DNA of 64,000 nt from an uncultured Bradyrhizobium sp. Lineage in GTDB: Bacteria; Pseudomonadota; Alphaproteobacteria; Rhizobiales; Xanthobacteraceae. Shown piece by piece: positions 27,585 through 36,343 of this stretch; the stretch's first letter is position 1; each line of letters begins with the position of its first letter. Both the position numbers and the translations under genes were made by a program. The stretch spans positions 62,001-126,000 of the forward strand of contig NZ_CAKZJO010000084.1 of NCBI RefSeq assembly GCF_936943645.1, given 5' to 3'. The notes under the pieces were generated by a model that saw only the letters and a list, made by a program, of their open reading frames with translations, did not search any database and had not been told where the DNA came from.

Positions 27585-28544
27585 CTAACGCACGCGCCTG
27601 CGCCAGTCGCTCGGCGTTTCCCCGGTCAGCTTCTTGAATGCCGCCGCGAACGCCGTCTGCGAGGAGTAGCCGAGCGCGGCGGCGATCGAGACAATCGATT
27701 CCTCGCTCTCTCGCAGCATGTTCATGGCCTGCTCGAGCCGGTGCTGGCGCAGCCAGGCATGTGGCGAAAGCCCGGTACTCTCCTTGAAGGACCGGCAAAA
27801 ATGGAAGCGCGACAGACCGGCGTCGGCTGCAAGCGCCGAGAGCGAGACGTCCGCATCGCAGTCCGAGCGAAGACGCTCGATGGCCCGGCGCAGGACGGTC
27901 GGCGAGAGGCCGCCGATGATCGGCAGCGGCGCGGCCGGCACGCCGGCATGGGCCGCGAGCACGCGCGTGGCGAGGAGATCGGTCAGTTGCTGCCTGAACA
28001 GTGTGTCGAGCGTGGCGCTGCCTTCGAGCGAGTCGGCAGCGCTCAGCAGCAGGCGGGACGTGATCGCGTCGGGATGTCCGGTTCTTTCCAGGAGGTCACC
28101 GGGGCTCGCTGTGCTGGCTTCATCGGCGATGCGCAGCAGCGTCCGCTGCGGAAGATAGAGCTGAACGACATGCATGGGCCGGTGAATGTCCCATCGCGAG
28201 GTCGATCCGGCCGGAATGATCGTCACGACGCCGGGGCGCGCCGTGCTGATGGCCGCCGATTTTCCGCTGCGGCGTTCGAGCGCCTGCGAGCCGGCGGGAT
28301 AGGTCATGATGACGTGATCGACCATGGGTTCGACGACATCGTGCAACGGCTCGTGCTTCCAATAGGCGATCGTGCCGCTCTGGGAATCGGAGGCCATGCG
28401 AAGCGGCTTCGTCTTGAGCACGCGCGCCATTTCCGTATCGGCTGCGCGTAGCTCGGTCGTTGCGCCATCGTCAGGCTGCGCGCCGGGTGAGGGTGGCAAG
28501 CCCTTGGGCGAGGGATTGCGCATGAGTGCGGTGCTCCCGATCAT
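27585..28544 (-). CDS. AraC-family transcriptional regulator
   Basis: A 319-residue protein with an N-terminal cupin-like sensor half (RPGVVTIIPAGSTSRWDI) and a C-terminal double HTH: LSALAADAGLSRFHFCRSFKE, then IAAALGYSSQTAFAAAFKK with the closing TGETPSDWRR. AGGAGG about 9 bases upstream fixes ATG 28544; an ATG 11 codons further up is in frame. It likely controls the NDH-2/MBL genes just downstream or the regulon around it; the inducer is unknown. Confidence 0.88.
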   Translation of the reverse strand: MIGSTALMRNPSPKGLPPSPGAQPDDGATTELRAADTEMARVLKTKPLRMASDSQSGTIAYWKHEPLHDVVEPMVDHVIMTYPAGSQALERRSGKSAAISTARPGVVTIIPAGSTSRWDIHRPMHVVQLYLPQRTLLRIADEASTASPGDLLERTGHPDAITSRLLLSAADSLEGSATLDTLFRQQLTDLLATRVLAAHAGVPAAPLPIIGGLSPTVLRRAIERLRSDCDADVSLSALAADAGLSRFHFCRSFKESTGLSPHAWLRQHRLEQAMNMLRESEESIVSIAAALGYSSQTAFAAAFKKLTGETPSDWRRRVR

Positions 28545-28956
28545 TATGTGGCTCCTCCTGATCGTCTCAGGCTGCACATCAGTCGTCCGTATTTGTACGG
28601 GTCGGCGCGTGTTCTATGGCTGCAGGGGCCCAGGGTCTTTCCTGAAGCGGCCATGCTTTGTCCGATCCTGCTCAGGGCAGGCGCGCGCTTTCGCAAATGC
28701 ACGTCGGGCAGCGCCGCGGTATCGAGCGGGGATCGCGCGAGAGGCGTCAAAAGCCGTTGAAATGTCTTGGAAAAGACGGCTTGCCAGCCGTCACACGGCT
28801 ATCCGGCGAGCCGGTCGTCACCGACGATGTGCCCTAATTCGCAAGGCTAGCCAGCGCGTCGCGCTCGATCCCTGGTCCAGGACCGTCGGGGCGCACAACA
28901 CCCGCTAGCGGTTGTGGGGGTGAATGCCTGTGATCGTCATGGTCGATCTTCCGCCT
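28545..28956. other. Intergenic stretch without a recognised gene
   Basis: 412 bp upstream of the AraC gene and downstream of the histidine kinase. Short open frames are present on both strands, but none has a ribosome site or a believable product. It presumably holds the araC-type gene's promoter and the end of the kinase transcript. Confidence 0.45.
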
Positions 28957-30465
28957 TCAGCGCGCCTCGTCCAGCGTGCAGACCACTGTGCAAACCACGC
29001 CGCGCGGCAGGAAGTCGACGGTGGCCTCGCCGCCGAGCTGGTCGCGTGCGCTACGCTCGATCAGGCGCGAGCCGAAGCCGCGCCGTACCGGCGCCGTCAC
29101 CGGCGGTCCGCCGATTTCTGTCCAGATCAGCCGGAGCCGCGGCTTCGGCGCGTCGGTGATGACCTCCCAGTCCAGCGTCACGCGGCCCGTCTCGTTGGAC
29201 AGCGCACCGTATTTCGCGGCGTTGGTGGCGATCTCGTGCACGATCATCGACAGCACCACGGCGAGACGCGGCGACAACGGCACGGCGGGACCAGCCATGC
29301 GGATGCGGTCGGGGCTGTTCAGCAGGAATGGCTGAAGTGCGCGGGCGATCACATCCCGGAGCTCGGAGCCCGCCCATTTCTCCTGGCTGAGGAGGTTATG
29401 CGCTTCGGCCAGTGCACCGAGCCGGCCCTCGAACTTGGTCCGCTCGTCGCGGCTGGCGCTGCGGAAGGTCTGCACCGCGATCGCCTGCATCAAGGCCAGC
29501 GTGTTCTTGACCCGGTGGTTGAGCTCGTCGATCAGGAGATTGTGCAGCATCTCGCCGCGCGCGATCGTGGTCGCCATCCTGACCGCGAAGGTGAGGCCAG
29601 TCAGCAGCAGGATGCCGCCGATCAGGCTGGTGATGGCGATGTTGCGCCAGAGCGGCGCAATGAGCGAGCTCTCGGCGACCCCGGCCACGACCCTCCAGCC
29701 GGTCAGGCGCGAAGTTGTAAAGGCGGAAGACAGCGGCACCCCGTCGAGCGACACCGTCGATAAGGTCTCCTCCGAGGTGCGTGACATCGCGTCGTAAATC
29801 GCGCCGGACGCCTGCTTGCCGATCGTTGCGCTCGGGTTCGGTGCGCGCGCGAAGACGATGGCTTTGGTGTCGACCAGAGACACGGTCCAGAGCTGGTCGG
29901 GGCGCTGCTTCTCGACAAGCTCCTGGAAGATGCTGATCGGCGGGCTGAAGCAGAGATCGTAGATCACCTCGCCGTCGCGAAACACCGGAACCTCGACGGT
30001 GAGCACCTGCCGCCCGTTGATCGCGCCGGTGAACAGGTCGGAATATTGCGGCGATTTGCTCGCAAATACTCTTTCGATGATCTCGAGATTGCCGCGCCAC
30101 GGCAGGCTCGCGGTGTCTTCGGTCGCCGAGGAGAACAGCAGCCGGCCCTTGCGGTCAGAGATCAGCACCAGGCCGCCCCTGCCATATTGCTCGACGAAAC
30201 CGAGCGCGATGCGGCGGAAGCTCTGGAAGTCGTCGTTGCGCAGCGAATTGGTCAACGCGAGCACTTGCAGGCCGCCGGTCATGCGCTGAACTTCGGAGTC
30301 CAGGACGAGGCGCATGCTGCGCACGTTCTCCAGCACCCGGCGCGTCGCGTCGCCGCGGTCCTGCCTGTAGTTGTAGACGGCGATACCGACCGCAAAGACG
30401 ATCAGCGGCAACATCGTTCCCGTGACCAGAAGCGCGAGTCGGACCGGCAGGGTGAGCTTTGACAA
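28957..30465 (-). CDS. HWE-family sensor histidine kinase
   Basis: A 502-residue membrane kinase. One helix near residues 8-30, an extracytoplasmic dCache-like sensor from ~35 to ~270, a second helix near 275-295, then a dimerisation/phosphoacceptor box with ELNHRVKNTLALMQAI and an ATPase region with the HWE-type WTE (LIWTEIGG), N-box HEIATNAAKYGAL, and late GFGSRLIERS. The start codon is TTG 30465; starting at the next ATG would cut the first helix. There is no adjacent response regulator, so it is an orphan, as is common in this family. Confidence 0.87.
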   Translation of the reverse strand: MSKLTLPVRLALLVTGTMLPLIVFAVGIAVYNYRQDRGDATRRVLENVRSMRLVLDSEVQRMTGGLQVLALTNSLRNDDFQSFRRIALGFVEQYGRGGLVLISDRKGRLLFSSATEDTASLPWRGNLEIIERVFASKSPQYSDLFTGAINGRQVLTVEVPVFRDGEVIYDLCFSPPISIFQELVEKQRPDQLWTVSLVDTKAIVFARAPNPSATIGKQASGAIYDAMSRTSEETLSTVSLDGVPLSSAFTTSRLTGWRVVAGVAESSLIAPLWRNIAITSLIGGILLLTGLTFAVRMATTIARGEMLHNLLIDELNHRVKNTLALMQAIAVQTFRSASRDERTKFEGRLGALAEAHNLLSQEKWAGSELRDVIARALQPFLLNSPDRIRMAGPAVPLSPRLAVVLSMIVHEIATNAAKYGALSNETGRVTLDWEVITDAPKPRLRLIWTEIGGPPVTAPVRRGFGSRLIERSARDQLGGEATVDFLPRGVVCTVVCTLDEAR

Positions 30466-30938
30466 ACGCGGACGTCCCGGTTCCGGCGCAGCGGCGCCGG
30501 ACTATGATTTTGGGCAGACCATAGGGGTGGGGCCTGCCGGGCGCCACGATTTTCGCAACTGGGGAGCGGTCCGGGATGAGTTTTCATCGCGTCGGCCGGC
30601 GGCCGCAGCTTCGCTCATGCTGACTGCGGTCAATAGTCGACGCATGGCATAAGCGGCCGCCAACCAGAGCCCGGCAGCGTTGATGCTCGCTGCAACGTCG
30701 CTTTGCCGTCCGCGAGGTCCGTAAGTCTCGGATTTCTGTCAACGCGGCCGAATCGCGCGCCGGCCGGAGCCCGAGTTGCAGTGCAACAGCGGGGTGCCCT
30801 GCGACGAAGGAGTCGCTTCAGCGCCGGCGAAATAACTTCCGTCCAACCGGGGATTTTCATACGCTTCTCTCGCAAGCCGCATACCGGCTTCACTCACGCC
30901 CCGGCAACAGGGGACGGTGCATCAAAGGGAGGGAGACG
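30466..30938. other. Intergenic stretch, divergent promoter region
   Basis: 473 bp between the histidine kinase (minus) and the TRAP operon (plus). I see no coding region or repeat; it ends in GGGAGGGAGACG, the ribosome site of the TRAP binding protein. Confidence 0.5.
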
Positions 30939-31937
30939 ATGAAGCGAAGGTCATTTCTCGCTGGGTTCGGTGCGACCACCGCGGCGGCCGTGATCGGCAC
31001 GCCCTCGATCCTCAGGGCGCAGGCGCCGATCACGCTCAACGGAGCCGTGCAGTTCAACGACGATCACGCCTTCAACCGGGCACTGATCCGGTTCGAGGAG
31101 CTGGTGAAGAAATATTACGGCAAGCCGGTCAACTTCACCCTGCACAAGAATTCCTCGCTCGGCCTCGAGAAGCAGTATTTCGAGTACATGTCGCAAGGTA
31201 AGGCAGTCGATTACGGCATCGTCTCGCCCGCTCACATGTCGACCTTCGCCAAGGCGGCCCCGTTCATCGACGCGCCCTTCGTGTTCAAGGGCATCGAGCA
31301 TATGAACAAGGTCGTGGAAGCCAATATCCTGGCGCCGATCGCCGACGAAGTGGCTGCCAAGGCCGAGGTCGTCCTGATCGGCTATTCCGGCGGCGGCATC
31401 CGCAACATCTTCGCGAACAAGCCGCTCAAGAACCTCGCCGATCTCAAGGGGTTGAAGGTTCGCGTGCAGGGCGCCCCGATCTGGTCGAAGACTTTTGCCG
31501 CGGTCGGCATGAGCCCGACGGTGATCGCCTATAACGAGATCTACAACGCGATCCAGAACGGCGTGATATCGGCTGGGGAAAACGAGGCGGCCGGCGTCGA
31601 GGCGATGAAGTTCTACGAAGTGGCGCCGCATCTCAATCTGACCCAGCATGCCGTGTCGATCCGGCCGATCTGCTTCTCGGTGAAGACGCTGAAGACCCTG
31701 CCGAAGGACTTGCAGGACGCGATCATGAAGGCCGGCAAGGAGGCAGGCGATTACGGCCGTCAACTGGAGTCGAGCGAAGAGGTCGTCAAGCTCGATACGC
31801 TCGAGAAGGCCGGCAAGCTCAAGCGCGTTCCGTTCGGGGAGCGGGACGCCATGAAGAAGCTCGCCGACCCCGTCATGGCCACCTACGCCAAGGAGATCGG
31901 TGCGGAGGGCATTTTCGAGAAGATCAACGTCGCCTGA
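30939..31937 (+). CDS. TRAP transporter solute-binding protein (DctP)
   Basis: A 332-residue periplasmic protein. A twin-arginine-like signal (MKRRSFLAGFGATTAAAV) precedes cleavage near ILRAQ. The domain has the DctP pattern, with YFEYMSQGKAVDYGIVSP and LADLKGLKVRVQGAPIW for ligand contact; the conserved arginine that anchors carboxylates is expected in the latter. It captures an organic acid for the DctQM membrane proteins downstream. GGGAGGGAG upstream is a strong ribosome site. Confidence 0.92.
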   Translation: MKRRSFLAGFGATTAAAVIGTPSILRAQAPITLNGAVQFNDDHAFNRALIRFEELVKKYYGKPVNFTLHKNSSLGLEKQYFEYMSQGKAVDYGIVSPAHMSTFAKAAPFIDAPFVFKGIEHMNKVVEANILAPIADEVAAKAEVVLIGYSGGGIRNIFANKPLKNLADLKGLKVRVQGAPIWSKTFAAVGMSPTVIAYNEIYNAIQNGVISAGENEAAGVEAMKFYEVAPHLNLTQHAVSIRPICFSVKTLKTLPKDLQDAIMKAGKEAGDYGRQLESSEEVVKLDTLEKAGKLKRVPFGERDAMKKLADPVMATYAKEIGAEGIFEKINVA

Positions 31938-32023
31938 GCTTGTTGCAATCCGCCGACGGCATGTCCGGGCGAGCCCCGCTTCTTGCCCGGCCGTGGCGGA
32001 TGAGCTGCCCGCACGGAGCCCCA

Positions 32024-32539
32024 ATGTCCGAAATACCCGTCCCGTCCGCACCGTCGCTGTGGCGCCGCGTCACGGCGGCCTATGCGAAATTGCTGGAGAT
32101 CCTCCTCGCGGCCTGCGTCGGCATTCTCGTCGTCCCCGTGACGCTGCAGATCATCTCGCGCTACACGCCCTTTATTCCGTCCTACATCTGGACGGAGGAG
32201 ATGGCGCGCTTCCTGTTCGTCTGGACCATCATGATTGGGGCCATGGTGGGCGTGCGGGAAGCGCAGCATTTCGAGGTCGACGTGTGGCCGGACCTGTCGC
32301 GGCGGTCGGAGGCCGCGGTGCGGATCCTCGCGCGGCTCGGGGTGCTTGCGCTGGCGCTGGTGTTCGTGTCTGCCGGCCTCGAGTTCACGCGCTTTGCCTG
32401 GAACAGAACGTCGGAACTGGCCGACCTGCCGCTGTGGCTGATTCACGTTGCCTGGCCCGCTGCCGGCGTGACCTGGATCGTCTTCGCAGGCGAGCAGATC
32501 ATCAATGAAATGCGTGTCCTGGCCGGGGCACGGCAATGA
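32024..32539 (+). CDS. TRAP transporter small permease (DctQ)
   Basis: A 171-residue protein with four membrane helices (about residues 22-44, 55-78, 95-115, 135-160), with IWTEEMARFLFVWTIMIGA, the family's helix 2 motif. GGAG 7 bases upstream supports ATG 32024; the frame is open to 31940. It overlaps dctM by 4 bp (ATGA). Confidence 0.92.
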   Translation: MSEIPVPSAPSLWRRVTAAYAKLLEILLAACVGILVVPVTLQIISRYTPFIPSYIWTEEMARFLFVWTIMIGAMVGVREAQHFEVDVWPDLSRRSEAAVRILARLGVLALALVFVSAGLEFTRFAWNRTSELADLPLWLIHVAWPAAGVTWIVFAGEQIINEMRVLAGARQ

Positions 32540-33855
32540 GCGGCAATGTACTCTCTGCCGGACAGGCGGCGATGGTGCTGTTCGGGGTCTTCGTCGGCCT
32601 GCTCATCGTGCGCGTGCCGGTCGCTTTCGCGCTCGGCCTTGCCTGCGTTCCGATCCTGCTGATCGAGCCACATCTGTCGCTGATGATGCTCGCGCAGGAG
32701 ACGTTCAACGCCTACAATTCGTTCATCCTGCTCGCGGTGCCGTTCTTCCTGCTGACGGCGAACCTGATGAGCATCGGCGGCATCACCGACCGTCTGGTGG
32801 CGCTGTCGCGGTCGATGGTCGGGCACTGGCCGGGGTCGCTGGCGCAGATCAACGTCGTGCTGTCGGTGTTCTTTGCCGGTATCTCGGGCTCCTCCACCGC
32901 CGATGCGGCGAGCCAGTCCAAGATCTTCATCGATGCGCAGACCAAGGAGGGCTACGATCTCTCGTTTTCCATCGCCATCACGGCGGTGTCGGCGGTTCTG
33001 GCGGTCGTCATCCCGCCGTCGATTCTCATGATCGTCTGGGGCGGGCTGATCTCGACCTCGATTGCGGCGATGTATCTGGCCGGCATCGTGCCGGGCCTGC
33101 TGATCGCGGGTGCACAGATGGCGACGGTGCACATCTATGCGGTGCGCCGCGGCTATCCGACCTATCCGAAGGCGACCTGGGTCGAGATGCGATGCGCCAT
33201 CTGGAAGTCGATCCCTGCGCTGATGACGCCGTTCATCATCGTTGGCGGCATTCTTCTCGGCTGGTTCACGGCAACCGAGTCCGCCTGCGTCGCGGTGCTC
33301 TATTCCGTGGTGCTCTCGGCGTTCTTCTACCGCGAGACGGGTCTGCGCGAATTGTACAAGGCACTGCTCGACACCGGACGCCTCGCCGGCGTGGCACTGT
33401 TTTGCGTCGGCACCGCGAGTGCGTTCGGCTGGCTGCTCGCTTACTACAAGATCCCGCAGGAGCTGCTGGCCAACGTCTCGACATGGGGCATGGGCGCCAT
33501 TGCCGCCGGCTTCTTCATCTCCTTCTGCTTTCTGGTGGTCGGCTGCTTCCTCGATGCCATCCCGGCCATCATCATCGTCGGCACCGTGCTGGAGCCGCTC
33601 GCCAAGTCCGTCGATCTCCATCCGGTCCAGTTCGCGATCATTTCCATCGTATCGCTGGCCTTCGGACTGGTGACACCGCCTTATGGATTGTGCCTGATGA
33701 TCGCCTGTTCGATCGCGGGCGTGCGGCTGCGCTATGCGCTGAAGGACACCGTGATCATGCTGATCCCGATGCTGCTCGTGCTCGCGGCCGTCATCGTCTG
33801 GCCCAGCGTGTCGCTGTTCCTGCCGCGCCTGATCGTGCCGGAGATGCTCAAATGA
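32536..33855 (+). CDS. TRAP transporter large permease (DctM)
   Basis: A 439-residue protein with about 12 hydrophobic segments, with FFAGISGSSTADAASQSKI and IPPSILMIVWG, the signatures of the DctM family. It uses the Na+ gradient to bring in the solute held by DctP. The overlap with dctQ (ATGA) and the absence of any gap make it the last gene of the operon. A palindromic hairpin follows at 33870-33896. Confidence 0.93.
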   Translation: MSGNVLSAGQAAMVLFGVFVGLLIVRVPVAFALGLACVPILLIEPHLSLMMLAQETFNAYNSFILLAVPFFLLTANLMSIGGITDRLVALSRSMVGHWPGSLAQINVVLSVFFAGISGSSTADAASQSKIFIDAQTKEGYDLSFSIAITAVSAVLAVVIPPSILMIVWGGLISTSIAAMYLAGIVPGLLIAGAQMATVHIYAVRRGYPTYPKATWVEMRCAIWKSIPALMTPFIIVGGILLGWFTATESACVAVLYSVVLSAFFYRETGLRELYKALLDTGRLAGVALFCVGTASAFGWLLAYYKIPQELLANVSTWGMGAIAAGFFISFCFLVVGCFLDAIPAIIIVGTVLEPLAKSVDLHPVQFAIISIVSLAFGLVTPPYGLCLMIACSIAGVRLRYALKDTVIMLIPMLLVLAAVIVWPSVSLFLPRLIVPEMLK

Positions 33856-33869
33856 GCGTCTAAGGGGGC

Positions 33870-33896
33870 AATCCCGCGGCTGGCGGCCGCGGGATT
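33870..33896 (+). terminator. Hairpin after the TRAP operon
   Basis: AATCCCGCGG (33870-33879) and CCGCGGGATT (33887-33896) form a 10-bp perfect stem with a 7-base loop, 14 bp after dctM and 10 bp from the stop of the convergent hydrolase. It can act on either strand; no T-run. Confidence 0.65.
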
Positions 33897-33906
33897 GAGT
33901 CCCCGG

Positions 33907-35181
33907 CTAGAGATTGCTCTCGGTGATCGCGGCGTAAACCATGCTGCGGAGTTCGCGGCGGATCGGGTAGGCGCTCGACGGCAGCACCTGTGTCATGAAG
34001 ATCGCGATCAGCTCTTCCGCCGGATCGATCCAGAACGAGGTCGTCGCCGCGCCGCCCCAATTGTATTCGCCGGGGCTGCCGGCGATCAGCGTCTCCGCGG
34101 GGCGCATCGTCACGGCGAAGCCGAGCCCGAAGCCGATGCCGTTATAGGCGGCCTCGGCAAACATCGAGCGCGACACTTCCGGCAGCGCGCGGCCCCCGGG
34201 GATGTGATTGCTGGTCATCAGAGCCAACGTCTTCGGTCCGATCAGCCTGACGCCGCCGAGCTCGCCGCCGTTGAGCAGCGCGCGGCAGAAGGTGAGGTAG
34301 TCGGCGACCGTCGAGCAGAGGCCGCCGCCGCCGGAGATGAAAGAGGGCGGTGACAGGAACGAACTCGTCGTCGGATCGTCCTGCAGCGTCATGCCTTCGC
34401 GGCGCTGGCCCGCATGGAAGGTCATGCCGCCCCCGGGGTCCGCCGAGTAGCAGGCGGCGAAGCGGTGCGCCTTGGAGGCCGGGACGTGGAAATCGGTGTC
34501 GGTCATGCCGAGCGGATCGAGGATCCGCGTCTTCAGGAACTGCTCGAACGGCATGCCGGAAATCTTGCCGACGAGGTAGCCGACCACGTCGGTCGAGACC
34601 GAATAGTTCCAGGCTTCGCCCGGCGAGAATTCCAGCGGGATCTTTGCCAGGCCGTCGATCATGGTCTGGAGGGTGCCCGACTTCTCGACCTCGCCGATCT
34701 TTTCAGTGCGATAGGCGGCATCGACATTGGAGCGCTGCTGGAAGCCGTAGGTGAGGCCGGAGGTGTGGCGCAGCAGGTCGACGATCAGCATCGGCCGGGA
34801 CGGCGGCCGGGTCAGGAAGGCCGGGGAGGTGCCGGCGACGAAGACGCCGAGGTCCTTCCATTCCGGAATGTATTTGGCGACGGGCTCGTCGATGGCGACG
34901 AGGCCCTGCTCGACCAGCATCATGAAGGCAACGCTGGTGAGCGGCTTGGTCATGGAATAGATGCGGTAGATGGTGTCGTCCTTGACCGGCAGCTTGCGCT
35001 CGACATCGGCAAGGCCCTGCACCGAGCTGTGCGCGATCTTGCCGCGGCGGTAGACCAGGAGCTGCGTGCCCGGGAAGCGGCCGGCATCGATGTAGCGGCT
35101 CTTCAGATGCGCATCGACACGGTCGAGCGCGGCCTTGGACATGCCGACGGATTCGGGCGAGGCGGGGGTGGGCGCGAGCAT
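33907..35181 (-). CDS. Serine hydrolase of the beta-lactamase (class C/esterase) fold
   Basis: A 424-residue protein with YSMTKPL (SxxK nucleophile, Ser near residue 75), a second motif with YSVS, and LLRHTSGLTYG. No signal peptide is visible, so cytoplasmic action is likely, unlike real beta-lactamases. Family members in catabolic gene neighbourhoods are esterases or transpeptidase relatives; substrate unknown. GGAGGA 5 bases upstream supports ATG 35181. It lies between a TRAP transporter and an intradiol dioxygenase. Confidence 0.87.
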   Translation of the reverse strand: MLAPTPASPESVGMSKAALDRVDAHLKSRYIDAGRFPGTQLLVYRRGKIAHSSVQGLADVERKLPVKDDTIYRIYSMTKPLTSVAFMMLVEQGLVAIDEPVAKYIPEWKDLGVFVAGTSPAFLTRPPSRPMLIVDLLRHTSGLTYGFQQRSNVDAAYRTEKIGEVEKSGTLQTMIDGLAKIPLEFSPGEAWNYSVSTDVVGYLVGKISGMPFEQFLKTRILDPLGMTDTDFHVPASKAHRFAACYSADPGGGMTFHAGQRREGMTLQDDPTTSSFLSPPSFISGGGGLCSTVADYLTFCRALLNGGELGGVRLIGPKTLALMTSNHIPGGRALPEVSRSMFAEAAYNGIGFGLGFAVTMRPAETLIAGSPGEYNWGGAATTSFWIDPAEELIAIFMTQVLPSSAYPIRRELRSMVYAAITESNL

Positions 35182-35343
35182 CAGTTCCTCCGGGCGGTTT
35201 TGTCGGAAAATTGATAGCGAAATGGCGGCCCCATTCCAAGCCGGTTGCGCTTAACGCTGCCCCGCCGACTGGTGTAGGCTTGCCCCGGAACGCTCCCAGA
35301 GAGCCCAATCGGGCCAACGAGAAAAACGCGAGGGCAAACGCTT

Positions 35344-36261
35344 ATGACCCAGTTCAACGAGACCGATCTCACCGAAGCCGTCGTCAGAAGCTTCGACAGC
35401 ACGCCCAATCCCCGCGCCAAATTCCTGCTCCAGGAATTGGTGAAATCGCTGCACGATTACGTGAGCAAGACCGGCCTGACCTTCGAGGAATGGGACTACG
35501 CCATCGATTTCCTGACCCGCACCGGGCAGAAATGCACGGACACCCGCCAGGAATTCATCCTCTTGTCCGACGTGCTCGGCGTTTCCATGCTGGTCGATGC
35601 GGTCAACCATCGCGACCGCGAGGGCGCCACCCAGACCACCGTGCTCGGCCCGTTCTATGTCGGCGAGCACAAGGTGACTGCGCACGGCACGGATATCTCA
35701 CCGAACAACCAGACCGGCGAGCGGATGTTCGTGCAGAGCCGCGTCACCGATCTCAAGGGCAAGCCGCTCGCGAACGTCCCCGTCGACGTCTGGCATGCCG
35801 ATGACGATGGTTTCTACGATTCCCAGAAGCCGAACTATGACGAGGTCGGCGCTTCGGCGCGGGCGCGCTTCGTCACCGACAGCGACGGCCGCTTCTTCTT
35901 CCGGACCATCCTGCCGTGCAGTTATCCGATCCCGACCGATGGTCCGGTCGGCGAGATGATCGTGCAGACGGGCCGCCATCCGATGCGCCCGGCGCATGTG
36001 CACTTCCTCGTCAATGCGAAAGGCTATGAGCCGCTGATCACCCACGTCTTCATGGACGGTGACAAATACCTGGATTCCGACGTCGTCTTCGGCGTCAAGG
36101 ACGATCTCGTCGCCAAGGTCGAGCCGCGCAAGGATCCGGCAATGCCCGACGGCACCAAGGCGAACGGCCAATGGCATCTGATGACCTACGAATTCCACCT
36201 CAAGCCAGGCGGCGGCATGGTGCCGAAACCACTGGGGGTGAAGGCGGGAGAGTCGGCGTGA
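35344..36261 (+). CDS. Intradiol ring-cleavage dioxygenase, hydroxyquinol/catechol 1,2-dioxygenase type
   Basis: A 305-residue non-heme Fe(III) enzyme. An N-terminal dimerisation helix region (~1-100) precedes the catalytic beta-domain: VDVWHADDDGFYDSQ, then the iron ligands, Tyr in PNYDE, Tyr in CSYPIP and His in MRPAHVHF (two Tyr, two His). The WHADDDGFYD pattern fits hydroxyquinol dioxygenases better than catechol ones. It cleaves the ring between the hydroxyls. The divergent hydrolase and the TRAP importer upstream hint at an aromatic-derived acid pathway, but that is inference. Confidence 0.88.
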   Translation: MTQFNETDLTEAVVRSFDSTPNPRAKFLLQELVKSLHDYVSKTGLTFEEWDYAIDFLTRTGQKCTDTRQEFILLSDVLGVSMLVDAVNHRDREGATQTTVLGPFYVGEHKVTAHGTDISPNNQTGERMFVQSRVTDLKGKPLANVPVDVWHADDDGFYDSQKPNYDEVGASARARFVTDSDGRFFFRTILPCSYPIPTDGPVGEMIVQTGRHPMRPAHVHFLVNAKGYEPLITHVFMDGDKYLDSDVVFGVKDDLVAKVEPRKDPAMPDGTKANGQWHLMTYEFHLKPGGGMVPKPLGVKAGESA

Positions 36262-36343
36262 GGGCCGGGAGTATATCGGACGCAGTGCCAGGGTGTTGGC
36301 TATGCCCCCGGCCTCTCTGGTCAATGGCGTGGACAGGACTTCG

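Noticed and set aside
33907..35181. Calling the beta-lactamase-fold gene an antibiotic resistance gene
   Set aside because: No signal peptide and the motifs fit the esterase branch; context is catabolic.
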